From contig JANXPS010000116.1 of NCBI GenBank assembly GCA_025357175.1, forward strand, positions 1 through 8,760: a stretch of DNA of 8,760 nucleotides, read 5' to 3'. Below the pieces are notes generated by a model that saw only the letters and a program-made list of their open reading frames with translations, was not told the origin of the DNA and did no database searches. Source of the stretch: Deltaproteobacteria bacterium. GTDB lineage: Bacteria; Desulfobacterota; Deferrimicrobia; Deferrimicrobiales; Deferrimicrobiaceae. Of the stretch, positions 1 through 5,908 are shown in pieces; position 1 is the first letter of the stretch, and each line of letters begins with the position of its first letter. The translations under genes and the position numbers were made by a program.

Positions 1-2
1 CC

Positions 3-62
3 CTCGGCCGCAACATGGCCTGGCTGCTGAAGGCGCTTGCCGCGGCGAAGGAGACGCCGTAG
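3..62 (+). CDS. 3' end of probable flavodoxin/NADPH-dependent FMN reductase family protein (partial)
   Basis: Only the last 19 codons and the stop (TAG, 60-62) are inside the window. The visible tail reads LGRNMAWLLKALAAAKETP. From memory, the 'LGRNMAWLLK' ending is typical of flavodoxin-fold NAD(P)H:FMN reductases and iron-sulfur flavoproteins, where it forms the last helix. Such enzymes would be cytosolic FMN-dependent reductases. The codons are GC-rich like those of the ars genes and unlike those of the ATPase region that follows. A diverged copy of the final 14 codons lies at 8510-8551, beyond the arsenic operon. The rest of the gene, including any CxxC or FMN-binding motif, lies outside the window, so the family call is tentative. 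Confidence 0.5.
   Translation, partial: LGRNMAWLLKALAAAKETP
21..62 (+). repeat. Left copy of a 42-bp direct repeat flanking the locus
   Basis: This stretch, the final 13 codons plus stop of the left-edge gene, recurs at 8510-8551 in the same orientation with 7 mismatches. The match stops right after the shared TAG and has no resemblance beyond it. On the left it can only be followed about 20 bases before the window ends. The two copies bracket the defence remnant and both arsenic operons. Confidence 0.7.
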
Positions 63-386
63 TTCGAAAACCCGCTATGGATTCAATCGATTTGCCGCTC
101 TGATCGGATTGCCCAAAAGACCAGAGGGGTGCAAGCAGGCACTCCTCTGGCACATCCGTGGGAAAAGGGGTATGGAACGCATCCCCGCCGCGGCGTCTGT
201 AATTCATCCGTCACTCCCTACCCCTTGGGCCGTTCGCCGAGAGGGCAGGGAGATAACCGACACCTTCATTAGCGCGTTGAAATCACTCCTTGGTCATATC
301 GGCCTGAAAGGCCGCTTGATTCGGTCGTCCTTGTCGGACATCGTCAACTATCGATGAGACGGCATGGCCGCTCCATGTTTTGGGCT
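63..386. other. Intergenic region without a convincing gene
   Basis: These 324 bases lie between the 3' end of the left-edge plus-strand gene and the 3' end of the minus-strand ATPase module. A 106-codon open frame crosses the region, but it starts with an arginine run that is the out-of-frame reading of the preceding gene. It shows no recognisable motif and is not called. Two structures are visible: a strong 12-bp hairpin at 121-150 and a small perfect hairpin at 300-314 (CGGCCT, loop GAA, AGGCCG). Nothing else is supported. Confidence 0.6.
111..150 (-). terminator. Probable Rho-independent terminator of the minus-strand ATPase module
   Basis: Bases 121-132 (CCAGAGGGGTGC) pair with 139-150 (GCACTCCTCTGG) across a 6-base loop, giving a 12-bp stem with a single G-T wobble. 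Read on the minus strand, the stem is followed directly by TCTTTTGGGC (120 to 111), a short U-rich tail. It lies about 240 bases beyond the stop of the last minus-strand gene, so it could end that transcript. On the plus strand no U-tract follows. The tail is imperfect, so efficiency is uncertain. Confidence 0.5.
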
Positions 387-1007
387 TTAGGCGGCGGTGG
401 TTTCCCTCGGGAACCAGGTCGTCAACTGCTTGCGTAATCGAATAAACGCCGCGTCAGAACATTTCTTGAGACTGATCTTCTCGGCGATCATTTGATAAAG
501 TACGGAAGACCGGGGCTTGGCCAATTCGCGCAAAGCGGCTTCGAGGGATTCTTTCGGCCGCCCGGGTTTATCATTGCGCACGAAGGAAAAGTCTTTCCGG
601 CGAAGCCATTCCCGGAGATGTTCACCCGGAGGCCACTCAAGCGCATTTTCGATGGCGTGATCCGAGCCCCAGACCCAGACATCAAGTTCCGGTTCGATGA
701 CGATCGATTTGGCTCCCTGATCCCATTGCAGTTCCAACCGCTTGTCCAATTCGGCTTCCAATGAGACCGCATCAGGCAGGGCAGTGCCGCTTCCCTCGAA
801 ATCAAGGACCAGCAGGGCGTGACGGAATCTACGCCGTTGCAAGGCCAACAAATCCGGCCCTGTTTTACGGGCACCTCCGTCCTTCCCCGAATGAACCACG
901 AAATCGATTTCGATCTCGCGAATCCCCAGCGCTTTCGGACGTGATAACGCTCCCTGCAAGGCGTACTTGGCGTTTTTATCCGCCACCAGGAGAACGAGAT
1001 CTTTCAT
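387..1007 (-). CDS. TOPRIM/DUF4276-like partner of the upstream ATPase (candidate defence effector)
   Basis: This gene encodes 206 residues starting at the ATG at 1007, only 8 bases after the ATPase stop, so the two are surely co-transcribed. The start was chosen because the protein then begins with a beta-strand-like MKDLVLLVADK, and longer frames overlap the ATPase tail. The pattern fits a small TOPRIM or DUF4276-like fold: an acidic residue after the first strand (D10), then a hydrophobic strand ending in LVLDFEGSG (D69, E71), then IEPELDVWVWG (E105 to W112), then a basic helical C-terminus (about 150-206). In known ATPase plus TOPRIM pairs such as OLD, PARIS AriA/AriB and AbiL, the small partner is a nuclease or toxin released or controlled by the ATPase. 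A nuclease role here is inferred from context and acidic motifs. No ordinary metabolic role fits. No clear Shine-Dalgarno is seen, so coupling is likely. Confidence 0.65.
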   Translation of the reverse strand: MKDLVLLVADKNAKYALQGALSRPKALGIREIEIDFVVHSGKDGGARKTGPDLLALQRRRFRHALLVLDFEGSGTALPDAVSLEAELDKRLELQWDQGAKSIVIEPELDVWVWGSDHAIENALEWPPGEHLREWLRRKDFSFVRNDKPGRPKESLEAALRELAKPRSSVLYQMIAEKISLKKCSDAAFIRLRKQLTTWFPRETTAA

Positions 1008-1015
1008 GTCGGGAT

Positions 1016-2278
1016 TCAGCTCAAAATTCCGGAGGCGAATAGCACACCGAGGTCCGGTTCGCCCTGTTTCCAATCCCGCAAGGCGGGATGCCGGTCCCCC
1101 GAGATGATGTCTGTAGCACCGGAAGCGTCCTTGGCGAAACACAGGATGTCGCGCGGTTCCAGCATGTTCAATGCAACGGGGCTATGCGTGGCCACGAGCA
1201 CCTGGCTTTTATAGATGGAGGACAACGATTGCAGGACCGTTTCCAGGGCGTGTGGATGAATCCCGTTTTCTGGTTCTTCGATCAGGAAGACGCCTTCTAG
1301 ATCGTGAAGGTAGGCAGGAATCGTCAGCGTCAGCAACCGCAAGGTTCCATCCGATACCAACCATGAGGGAACTTTGGCGCCGTTCATGTACTCGACAGTA
1401 AGATATCGGTGCTTGTTTTCCGGAAGTTCGATCGTATCGATATCCTTGATATCTTCCAAGGCGGTCCGGACGTGGTCTACCCAGGCGCGGAAACGTTTCG
1501 TGTCCTTCCGCAATTCCGCGATGACCCAAGGCAGATTCGACCCATCCGTTTGAAATCGCCGTCCGAGACCTGGCGGACTCGGTTGCCGGATCACCTTGCT
1601 GTTCAGCACGAATGTTTGGACGCCCTTTTCAAGCAAGTTGCGAAACCAGGTGCTAACGGGGAAACTGTCGGAATCGGCTGGGATGTTTGCCAATGCACTT
1701 GTCGTTCGGCCCAATTTGTACGATGGTTTGAACGATCGTTTCTTCCCGTCAGGATAGTAGTTGTCGTTCCCCCCAAGTCGCTTGTTTATAGCCATCTGAG
1801 CGGTCTTGCTCTGCCGAAAAAATATCGATTCGATATCCGCTTGGGACGCAGGGAATAGCTCTCGCTGCGCCGGTTTGGGTCCGGATTTTACATCCCGCAG
1901 CCAGAGTGTTTCATGGTCCAGCCCGATCTCGTTTGATCCTTCATCAAGCCCAATTTCCACTTCGTACCGGACGCGGTTGAATCGCTGTTTTTCTGCGCCC
2001 ATCTCTTGTCGTACATGTTCGGGTATCTCCGCTTCGACTGCCAACTGGAAAGAGCGACCCTTACCCATCCAAATCAATTTCTCGAAATCGGGGCTTCGCT
2101 CCTGGACGGAAAGAAAAACATCACCTCTGTTCTTAACGAGATCGCCAAGAAAACCGATCACGTCAAGGTACGTTGTCTTTCCGCTCGCGTTCGGCCCCAC
2201 GAGTGCGCGGAATGGTCCCATCGTCTGATCTACAGATTTCAGGCACCGAAATGAACGGGTCTGGATGCGTGTAAACAT
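1016..2278 (-). CDS. AAA/ABC-type ATPase (AAA_21, OLD/RecF-like)
   Basis: This gene encodes 420 residues from the ATG at 2278. The frame stays open upstream to 2419, but MFTRIQTRSFRCLKSV is the usual N-terminus of this family, which leads straight into the P-loop. Visible motifs are Walker A GPNASGKTT (28-36), an ABC-like signature SDGTLRLL (about 309-316), Walker B with catalytic glutamates FLIEEPENG (about 331-339), and an H-loop in VATHSPVAL (about 364-366). The middle region (about 90-300) is the variable helical insert. This architecture is typical of chromosomal and plasmid defence ATPases (AAA_21; OLD, AbiL, PARIS AriA, Septu PtuA), which dimerise and regulate a small effector encoded next door. 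Here the effector would be the gene ending at 387. The hsdS fragment ends 29 bases upstream, so the pair was probably attached to a type I restriction locus. The gene is intact, with sampled GC about 53%, well below the ars genes. Confidence 0.85.
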   Translation of the reverse strand: MFTRIQTRSFRCLKSVDQTMGPFRALVGPNASGKTTYLDVIGFLGDLVKNRGDVFLSVQERSPDFEKLIWMGKGRSFQLAVEAEIPEHVRQEMGAEKQRFNRVRYEVEIGLDEGSNEIGLDHETLWLRDVKSGPKPAQRELFPASQADIESIFFRQSKTAQMAINKRLGGNDNYYPDGKKRSFKPSYKLGRTTSALANIPADSDSFPVSTWFRNLLEKGVQTFVLNSKVIRQPSPPGLGRRFQTDGSNLPWVIAELRKDTKRFRAWVDHVRTALEDIKDIDTIELPENKHRYLTVEYMNGAKVPSWLVSDGTLRLLTLTIPAYLHDLEGVFLIEEPENGIHPHALETVLQSLSSIYKSQVLVATHSPVALNMLEPRDILCFAKDASGATDIISGDRHPALRDWKQGEPDLGVLFASGILS

Positions 2279-2307
2279 AATGGGATGATGTCCGATTTCG
2301 GGAGCGA

Positions 2308-2526
2308 TTACAACTCGCCCCGAAAAGCCCGATGTTGGAGCGATACGAATAGGGTGTCGAGTTCGGCGAGAGAGGCGCGTTGAGCTGATCCCAGTTTTTC
2401 GATGGCAGCAATGCGGCATGCGAGGTCGTGTTGCAGTTCAAGCGGCGGGAAAGGCATGTCCAGATTTCGCAAGATAACCAAGTTGATGTTCTTCTGCGCG
2501 GACTCGGGCGCGCTGTCCTTCAACAT
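2308..2526 (-). pseudogene. hsdS: Type I restriction specificity subunit, C-terminal fragment
   Basis: Only the last 72 residues of HsdS survive. The fragment holds the conserved run SAQKNINL (9-16), then PFPPLELQ (25-32), an amphipathic helix RIAAIEKLGSAQRASLAEL, and the classic ending SLQHRAFRGEL. These are the second conserved helical region and the terminal motif by which HsdS contacts HsdM/HsdR. Both DNA-recognition domains and the central helix are missing (a full HsdS is about 400 residues). An in-frame TAG (2529-2527) lies directly before the first methionine, and upstream sequence switches at once to GC-rich ars-type DNA. The fragment cannot recognise DNA by itself. It marks a deletion or recombination breakpoint and shows that the downstream ATPase pair came from a restriction/defence locus. 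Confidence 0.85.
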
Positions 2527-2576
2527 CTAAACGCCTTCGTCCACCAGGCGTTGCCGGAGATGGTCAGCGTCTTCAT
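2520..2576 (-). pseudogene. Truncated start of an unrecognised gene at the end of the arsEFG-type operon
   Basis: The ATG at 2576-2574 overlaps the TGA of the small redox gene as ATGA, the same coupling used elsewhere in this locus. That suggests it was a real operon member. It reads MKTLTISGNAWWTKAFRC and then a stop. The first 15 or so codons are GC-rich. At about 2535-2527 the sequence changes into the hsdS fragment, and the stop comes from reading hsdS out of frame. The original product is not recognised. A chance ATGA overlap with a short non-functional frame is the alternative. Confidence 0.45.
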
Positions 2577-2815
2577 CGGGCGGTCCCCGCCAGCAGCGAC
2601 TTGACCTCTTCCACCGTCGGCACCCTGCCGGACAGCGCGACCTTCCCGTCGATCACGACCGCGGGCGTCATCATCACCTTGTAGGCTATGATCGCCTGGA
2701 TATCCTTGACCTTGACGACCTCGGCAGCGACGCCCGCCTCGGCGACCGCCTGCCGGACCGCCGATTCGACCTTGTCGCACTTCGCACAACCCGAACCGAG
2801 CACTTCGATCTTCAT
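2573..2815 (-). CDS. Small thioredoxin-like redox protein (MTH895/TM0996-type, Thioredoxin_3)
   Basis: This gene encodes 80 residues starting at the ATG at 2815, preceded by a strong Shine-Dalgarno (GGAGGGG, 4 bases upstream). The sequence opens MKIEVLGSGCAKCDKVE, with the active-site pair C10-x-x-C13 after the first strand, and ends with the family's MMTPAVVIDGK strand containing the cis-proline. Helix and strand order match the compact glutaredoxin-like 'redox-active disulfide protein' family. These proteins are cytosolic, have no signal peptide, and are often encoded directly after COG0701 permeases. A role in supplying dithiols or delivering a thiol-bound metalloid to the permease is inference. 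Because of a one-base insertion in the preceding gene, the permease frame now runs into this gene, but the ribosome site and ATG show it is normally separate. Confidence 0.85.
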   Translation of the reverse strand: MKIEVLGSGCAKCDKVESAVRQAVAEAGVAAEVVKVKDIQAIIAYKVMMTPAVVIDGKVALSGRVPTVEEVKSLLAGTAR

Positions 2816-2835
2816 CGTTCCCCTCCGTGGTGGCT

Positions 2836-3853
2836 TCAGATGATCGCGTTGAACAGGTAGCCGACGAGCAGGATGCCGGGTCGCGACGACGCCCGCGAAG
2901 ACCGCGATCAGCCGGATCTTGAGCACCTGCCGCAGGATGATGAACTCCGGAAGCGACAGCGCGATGACCGCCATCATGAAGGCCAGCGCGGTCCCGAGCG
3001 CCACGCCCTTCCCGAGCAGCGCCTGGACGACCGGCAGGATCCCCGCCGCGTTGGAATACATCGGGACGCCGACGGCGACCGCGAACGGCACCGACCACCA
3101 GGCTCCCTTCCCGAGCACCCCGGCGAGCATCCCGTCGGGGACGTAACCGTGGATTCCGGCGCCGACCGCGATCCCCCCGACGACCCACGGCCACACCTTG
3201 CAGACGATCTCCTTTACGGCGTCCTGCCCGTGGCGTATCCGTTCCTCGAAAGGAACCGGCCCATCGTCGGCGGTGTCGTCGCCTCCCCGGATCGCCTCGA
3301 AGACCCACGGCTCCACGTGCTTCTCCATCTTCAACCGCCCGATCGTCCAGCCCGAGACGAACGCGACGAGCAGGCCTGTCGTCAGGTAAAGGAGGGCGAT
3401 CCGCCAGCCGAACATCGCGAAGAGCAGCGCCAGCGCGATCTCGTTGACCATGGGGGCGGAGACGAGGAACGAGAAGGTGACGCCGAGGGGCACCCCCGCC
3501 GTGACGAAACCGATGAAGAGCGGGACGGCCGAGCAGGAGCAAAAAGGGGTGACGATCCCGAGCAGCGCGGCCAGCCCGTTCCCGGCGGACTCCCTGCGGC
3601 CGGACAGCAGGCGGCGCGCCCGTTCCGGCGTGAAGTATGACCGGACGACGCCGACGACGAAGACGACGAGCGTCAGGAGCATCAGCACCTTCGGCGTGTC
3701 GTAGAGGAAGAACTCGACGGCGCTCCCGAGGCGGGAACCGGATTGCAGGCCCAGCGCGCCGTAGGCGCCCCAGCGGGCAATCGAGGGCAAGACGGAATAA
3801 AGGCCCGTCCAGCCGAGCAGGAAGATCAGGGCATACAGGATGCGCGATTTCAC
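2836..3853 (-). pseudogene. COG0701 permease (ArsP_1/YraQ family) with a 3' frameshift
   Basis: The gene starts at a GTG (3853), 8 bases after AAAAGG and 13 bases past the arsG stop. The protein is a polytopic membrane permease of PF03773. It has hydrophobic segments near 5-23 and 53-70, then the diagnostic TPFCSCS loop (C105, C107), then VSAPMVNEIALALLF and a second half with PMYSNAAGILP. The family includes ArsP, an exporter of trivalent methyl and aromatic arsenicals, and many uncharacterised members. At 2878-2880 there is one extra G (C on the coding strand) after VVAT, near codon 325. Without it the frame reads GILLVGYLFNAII and stops at TGA 2838-2836, giving the normal 338-residue protein with its last membrane helix. 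With it, the frame continues into the redox gene as a 426-residue fusion. It may be a sequencing error, a real mutation or a natural fusion. ArsP itself is possible but not proven. Confidence 0.75.
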
Positions 3854-3866
3854 GTGACCAACCTTT

Positions 3867-4553
3867 TCAGAACAGTTCGAGCGTGTAGCGGAGCGAATAC
3901 CAGATCCCGACTGCTAGGAAGACGACCCCGGTCCCCTTGCGTGCCCACGCCTCCGCCGCCTGCATCCGTTCGTAGAGCGTGCCGACCTTCGCGGCCCCGA
4001 ACGCCAGGACGAAGGCGAACGCGATGACGGGAACCGCGGTGCCGATCCCGAACAGCGTCGGCATCAGGAGCGGCGAGGCGTGGCGCACGGAGAGCGGGAC
4101 GAGCCCTGCGAAGAAGAGCGCCCCCGAGATCGGGCAGAACGACAACGCGAAGAGGAATCCCAGGAGGAATGCCCCCGGCAACCCGCCCCGGTCGACCTTC
4201 TCCTTCGAGGCGGCGGAGGCGCCGAACGAGAAACCGGGGTCGATCAGCTTGAGCAGCACCATGCCCGCCAGGACGAGGATCGGCCCCAGAACCCGGTTCA
4301 TCCGCGATTGGAGGAACGCGGACAGCCCGGGAATCGACAGGAGGCCCGCCACGATGACGAGCCCGACCAGCAGGTACGCCGCCGTCCGTCCGACGGTGTA
4401 GGCGAGGCCGGAGGCCATCACCTGCCGGGGGGACGAGAAGCGGGAGCCGATGAAGGAGACGGCCGCGACGTTGGTCGCCAGCGGGCACGGGGAGATCGAG
4501 GTGAGGACGCCGAGCCAGAAGGCGCTGCCGGCAGCGAACAGGAACGATTCCAA
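3867..4553 (-). CDS. arsG: ArsG-like DsbD/CcdA-type membrane protein
   Basis: The gene encodes 228 residues and has no ATG. The TTG at 4553 is chosen because GGGAGG (4563-4558) lies 4 bases upstream; a TTG at 4556 is the alternative. The protein is strongly hydrophobic, with about six membrane segments. It carries two cysteine-proline motifs typical of the DsbD/CcdA core: SISPCPLATN (C23) and LSFCPISGALFF (C140). In CcdA-like proteins these two cysteines carry reducing equivalents across the inner membrane. The combination with the preceding two thioredoxin-fold genes matches the arsEFG arrangement. There, ArsG is described as an efflux permease for aminobenzyl/aromatic arsenicals and works with ArsE and ArsF. 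Whether this copy exports arsenicals or only transfers electrons cannot be told from sequence. Confidence 0.8.
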   Translation of the reverse strand: MESFLFAAGSAFWLGVLTSISPCPLATNVAAVSFIGSRFSSPRQVMASGLAYTVGRTAAYLLVGLVIVAGLLSIPGLSAFLQSRMNRVLGPILVLAGMVLLKLIDPGFSFGASAASKEKVDRGGLPGAFLLGFLFALSFCPISGALFFAGLVPLSVRHASPLLMPTLFGIGTAVPVIAFAFVLAFGAAKVGTLYERMQAAEAWARKGTGVVFLAVGIWYSLRYTLELF

Positions 4554-4564
4554 CAAGCCTCCCG

Positions 4565-5053
4565 TCAGCGTTTTCCGATGAAGGACCGCAGGCGGCCCGT
4601 GACGTAGCTTTCGAGCGCCTTCTCGTCGTCGGTGAGTTCCCACACCTTGTCGAGCTGCTCGAAGCGGATGGCCTTCCCGCTCTTGTATTCGGCGAGGACG
4701 AGCGTCCGGTTCGGCATCTCGAAGTCGACCGTGTGGTGCGCGTTCTCCGGAAGCTCGATGTTCACGAGGCGCATGGCGATGCGTCCCGAGGCGACGTCGG
4801 CGGGAAAGCCTGACTCGATCGCCTGCCGGGAGACGCGCTCGATCGCCACGCACGACGTGCAGCGGGCGCGGCCGGTGAAGTAGATCGCCACAATGCGGTC
4901 CTTCGAGGCGATCTCGTCCGCCGAAGTGGTGGCGGCGATGCCTGCCGGTTTCGCACGCTGCCCCGCCGGGCGGAACGACTTGACCGCGAGGGCGACAACA
5001 CAGATACCGACGAAGCCGAGCAGCAGCCACTTGAGGACAGAGCGGGCGGTCAT
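4565..5053 (-). CDS. arsF: ArsF family nitrophenyl-arsenical nitroreductase subunit
   Basis: The gene encodes 162 residues from the ATG at 5053, which overlaps the arsE stop as ATGA. One N-terminal membrane helix (about 6-24) anchors a periplasmic domain. The domain starts IVAIYFTGRARCTSCVAIE with a CxxC at 65-68, then LVNIELPENAHHTVDFEM, and ends in a region with KVWELTDDEKALESYV. This order (YYF-x-G-x-x-RC-x-x-C near the front, N-x-E-x-x-x-N-x-H in the middle, VW-L near the end) is the ArsF family pattern. Together with ArsE it is reported to reduce nitro groups on nitrophenyl arsenicals such as roxarsone, handing products to ArsG. It is encoded between arsE and arsG, as expected. The assignment rests on remembered family pattern and gene order. 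Confidence 0.8.
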   Translation of the reverse strand: MTARSVLKWLLLGFVGICVVALAVKSFRPAGQRAKPAGIAATTSADEIASKDRIVAIYFTGRARCTSCVAIERVSRQAIESGFPADVASGRIAMRLVNIELPENAHHTVDFEMPNRTLVLAEYKSGKAIRFEQLDKVWELTDDEKALESYVTGRLRSFIGKR

Positions 5054-5424
5054 CGTGACAACCCCATGGCTTCGAGCTGCTTCTCGATCTTCGACTTCGG
5101 GGTGACGACGCCGTCGAAGCGGCCAACCAGCTTTCCGTTGCCGTCGAAGAAGAGGATCGCCGGGATCATCGAGACGTTGTACTTGTCGACAACGGCCGAC
5201 TCCTTGTTGACCATCACGACCTGCAGGACGACCTTGTCCCCGTACTTCGGCAGCGTCTCGTCGAGGATCCCTTTCTGCTGCTTGCACATCTTGCACAGCC
5301 CGAGGGTGAAGTCGGCGACCACGATCTTCCCTGCCTTGCGGGCCGTGTCGGCCGGGTCCGCCGCTTGGGCAAGCGACGAGGCGAAGAAGACCAGCAGGAT
5401 GGCGAATGCCGTTCGAAGATTCAT
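5050..5424 (-). CDS. arsE: ArsE-like periplasmic thioredoxin family protein
   Basis: The gene encodes 124 residues with the start at the ATG at 5424, about 11 bases after GGAGGG. A closer ATG within that gap gives only a four-codon frame. The N-terminus is a clear signal peptide (hydrophobic 6-18, probable cleavage after AQA at 19-21), so the mature domain is periplasmic. The thioredoxin fold shows VVADFTLGLCKMCKQ with the active site C44-x-x-C47 and the cis-proline in SMIPAILFFDGNGK, then a final helix. It is the first gene of the minus-strand operon, divergent from arsR. By position and fold it corresponds to ArsE, the small redox partner of ArsF/ArsG. A generic TlpA/DsbE-like thiol reductant for ArsG is the alternative reading. 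Expression is probably controlled by ArsR binding in the 64-bp shared region. Confidence 0.75.
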   Translation of the reverse strand: MNLRTAFAILLVFFASSLAQAADPADTARKAGKIVVADFTLGLCKMCKQQKGILDETLPKYGDKVVLQVVMVNKESAVVDKYNVSMIPAILFFDGNGKLVGRFDGVVTPKSKIEKQLEAMGLSR

Positions 5425-5488
5425 GGCCCGATCATCCGCCCTCCGTGGTAGATTGTCAATGCAATACTTTCCGAAATGAGGAAATGAC
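5425..5488. promoter_or_regulatory. Divergent arsE/arsR control region with candidate ArsR operator
   Basis: These 64 bases separate the two operons and must contain both promoters. An interrupted palindrome ATTG-T-CAAT lies at 5452-5460 and overlaps a TTGTCA box. It is followed by TGC-AATACT (5460-5468), which resembles an extended -10 element for arsR. A second inverted repeat, TTTCC (5468-5472) with GGAAA (5480-5484), overlaps the arsR Shine-Dalgarno GAGGA (5478-5482). AT-rich dyads of this kind are usual ArsR sites. No good -35 at proper spacing is visible on either strand, so the exact promoters are uncertain. Confidence 0.5.
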
Positions 5489-5908
5489 ATGGCGACGCTT
5501 GCCGAACACAACGCTGTCCTCAAGGCCGCGGCCGATCCGGTCCGGGTGCGGATTCTCAAGATGCTCGAAGGGGGGGAGCTCTGCGCCTGCCAGGTCGTGG
5601 CGGTTCTCGACCTGCCTGCCTCGACCGTCTCCAAGCACCTCTCCGTGCTCAAGACGGCCGGCCTCGTGCGGGAGCGCAAGGCGGGGAAGTGGGTCCATTA
5701 CGGCCTTCCCGGCAGGGATGCGTCTCCCCTCGTGCGGCAGATCCTCAAAGGGATCCGCGGATGGCTGGTCGACGATCCCGTAGTTGCGGCAGATGCGGTT
5801 CGTGAGGCGCAAGCCCGGGACGCCGGGGCGGAGGCCGTCTGCGCGGCGGGAATGAAGCTCCCGAAGGGGAAGGCGTGCTGCACGCCGAACAACGGAGGTT
5901 CCCGATGA
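5489..5908 (+). CDS. arsR: ArsR/SmtB family arsenic-responsive repressor
   Basis: The gene encodes 139 residues from the ATG at 5489, with GAGGA 6 bases upstream. It is a winged-helix repressor. The alpha-3 metal site is ELCAC (C32, C34), the ArsR1-type As(III) site, and is followed by the helix-turn-helix LPASTVSKHLSVLKTAGLV (about 42-60) and the wing RERKAGKWVHYGL. Arsenite binding to these cysteines releases the repressor from its operator, turning on its own operon and probably the divergent arsE operon. Beyond the usual domain there is an extension ending GKACCTPNNGGSR with a vicinal cysteine pair (C130-C131). The stop overlaps the acr3 start (ATGA, 5905-5908). A run of seven G at 5570-5576 lies in the sensor region, but the frame is intact. 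Confidence 0.93.
   Translation: MATLAEHNAVLKAAADPVRVRILKMLEGGELCACQVVAVLDLPASTVSKHLSVLKTAGLVRERKAGKWVHYGLPGRDASPLVRQILKGIRGWLVDDPVVAADAVREAQARDAGAEAVCAAGMKLPKGKACCTPNNGGSR

Noticed and set aside
37..357. 106-codon plus-strand open frame with an arginine-rich start
   Set aside because: The start is an out-of-frame reading of the preceding gene, there is no ribosome site or motif, and it crosses the strong hairpin at 121-150.
2520..3542. 340-codon minus-strand frame overlapping the permease
   Set aside because: It is arginine/glycine-rich GC shadow coding in another frame of the permease; only its last 19 codons, from the ATG at 2576, are considered separately.
2573..3853. A natural 426-residue permease-thioredoxin fusion
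   Set aside because: Deleting one base at 2878-2880 restores the usual permease ending and stop, and the redox gene keeps its own Shine-Dalgarno and ATG. Two genes with a frameshift is the simpler reading.
5570..5576. Run of seven G in arsR as a phase-variable switch
   Set aside because: The frame is intact through ELCAC and such runs arise easily from GGG codons at this GC content; there is no evidence of variation.
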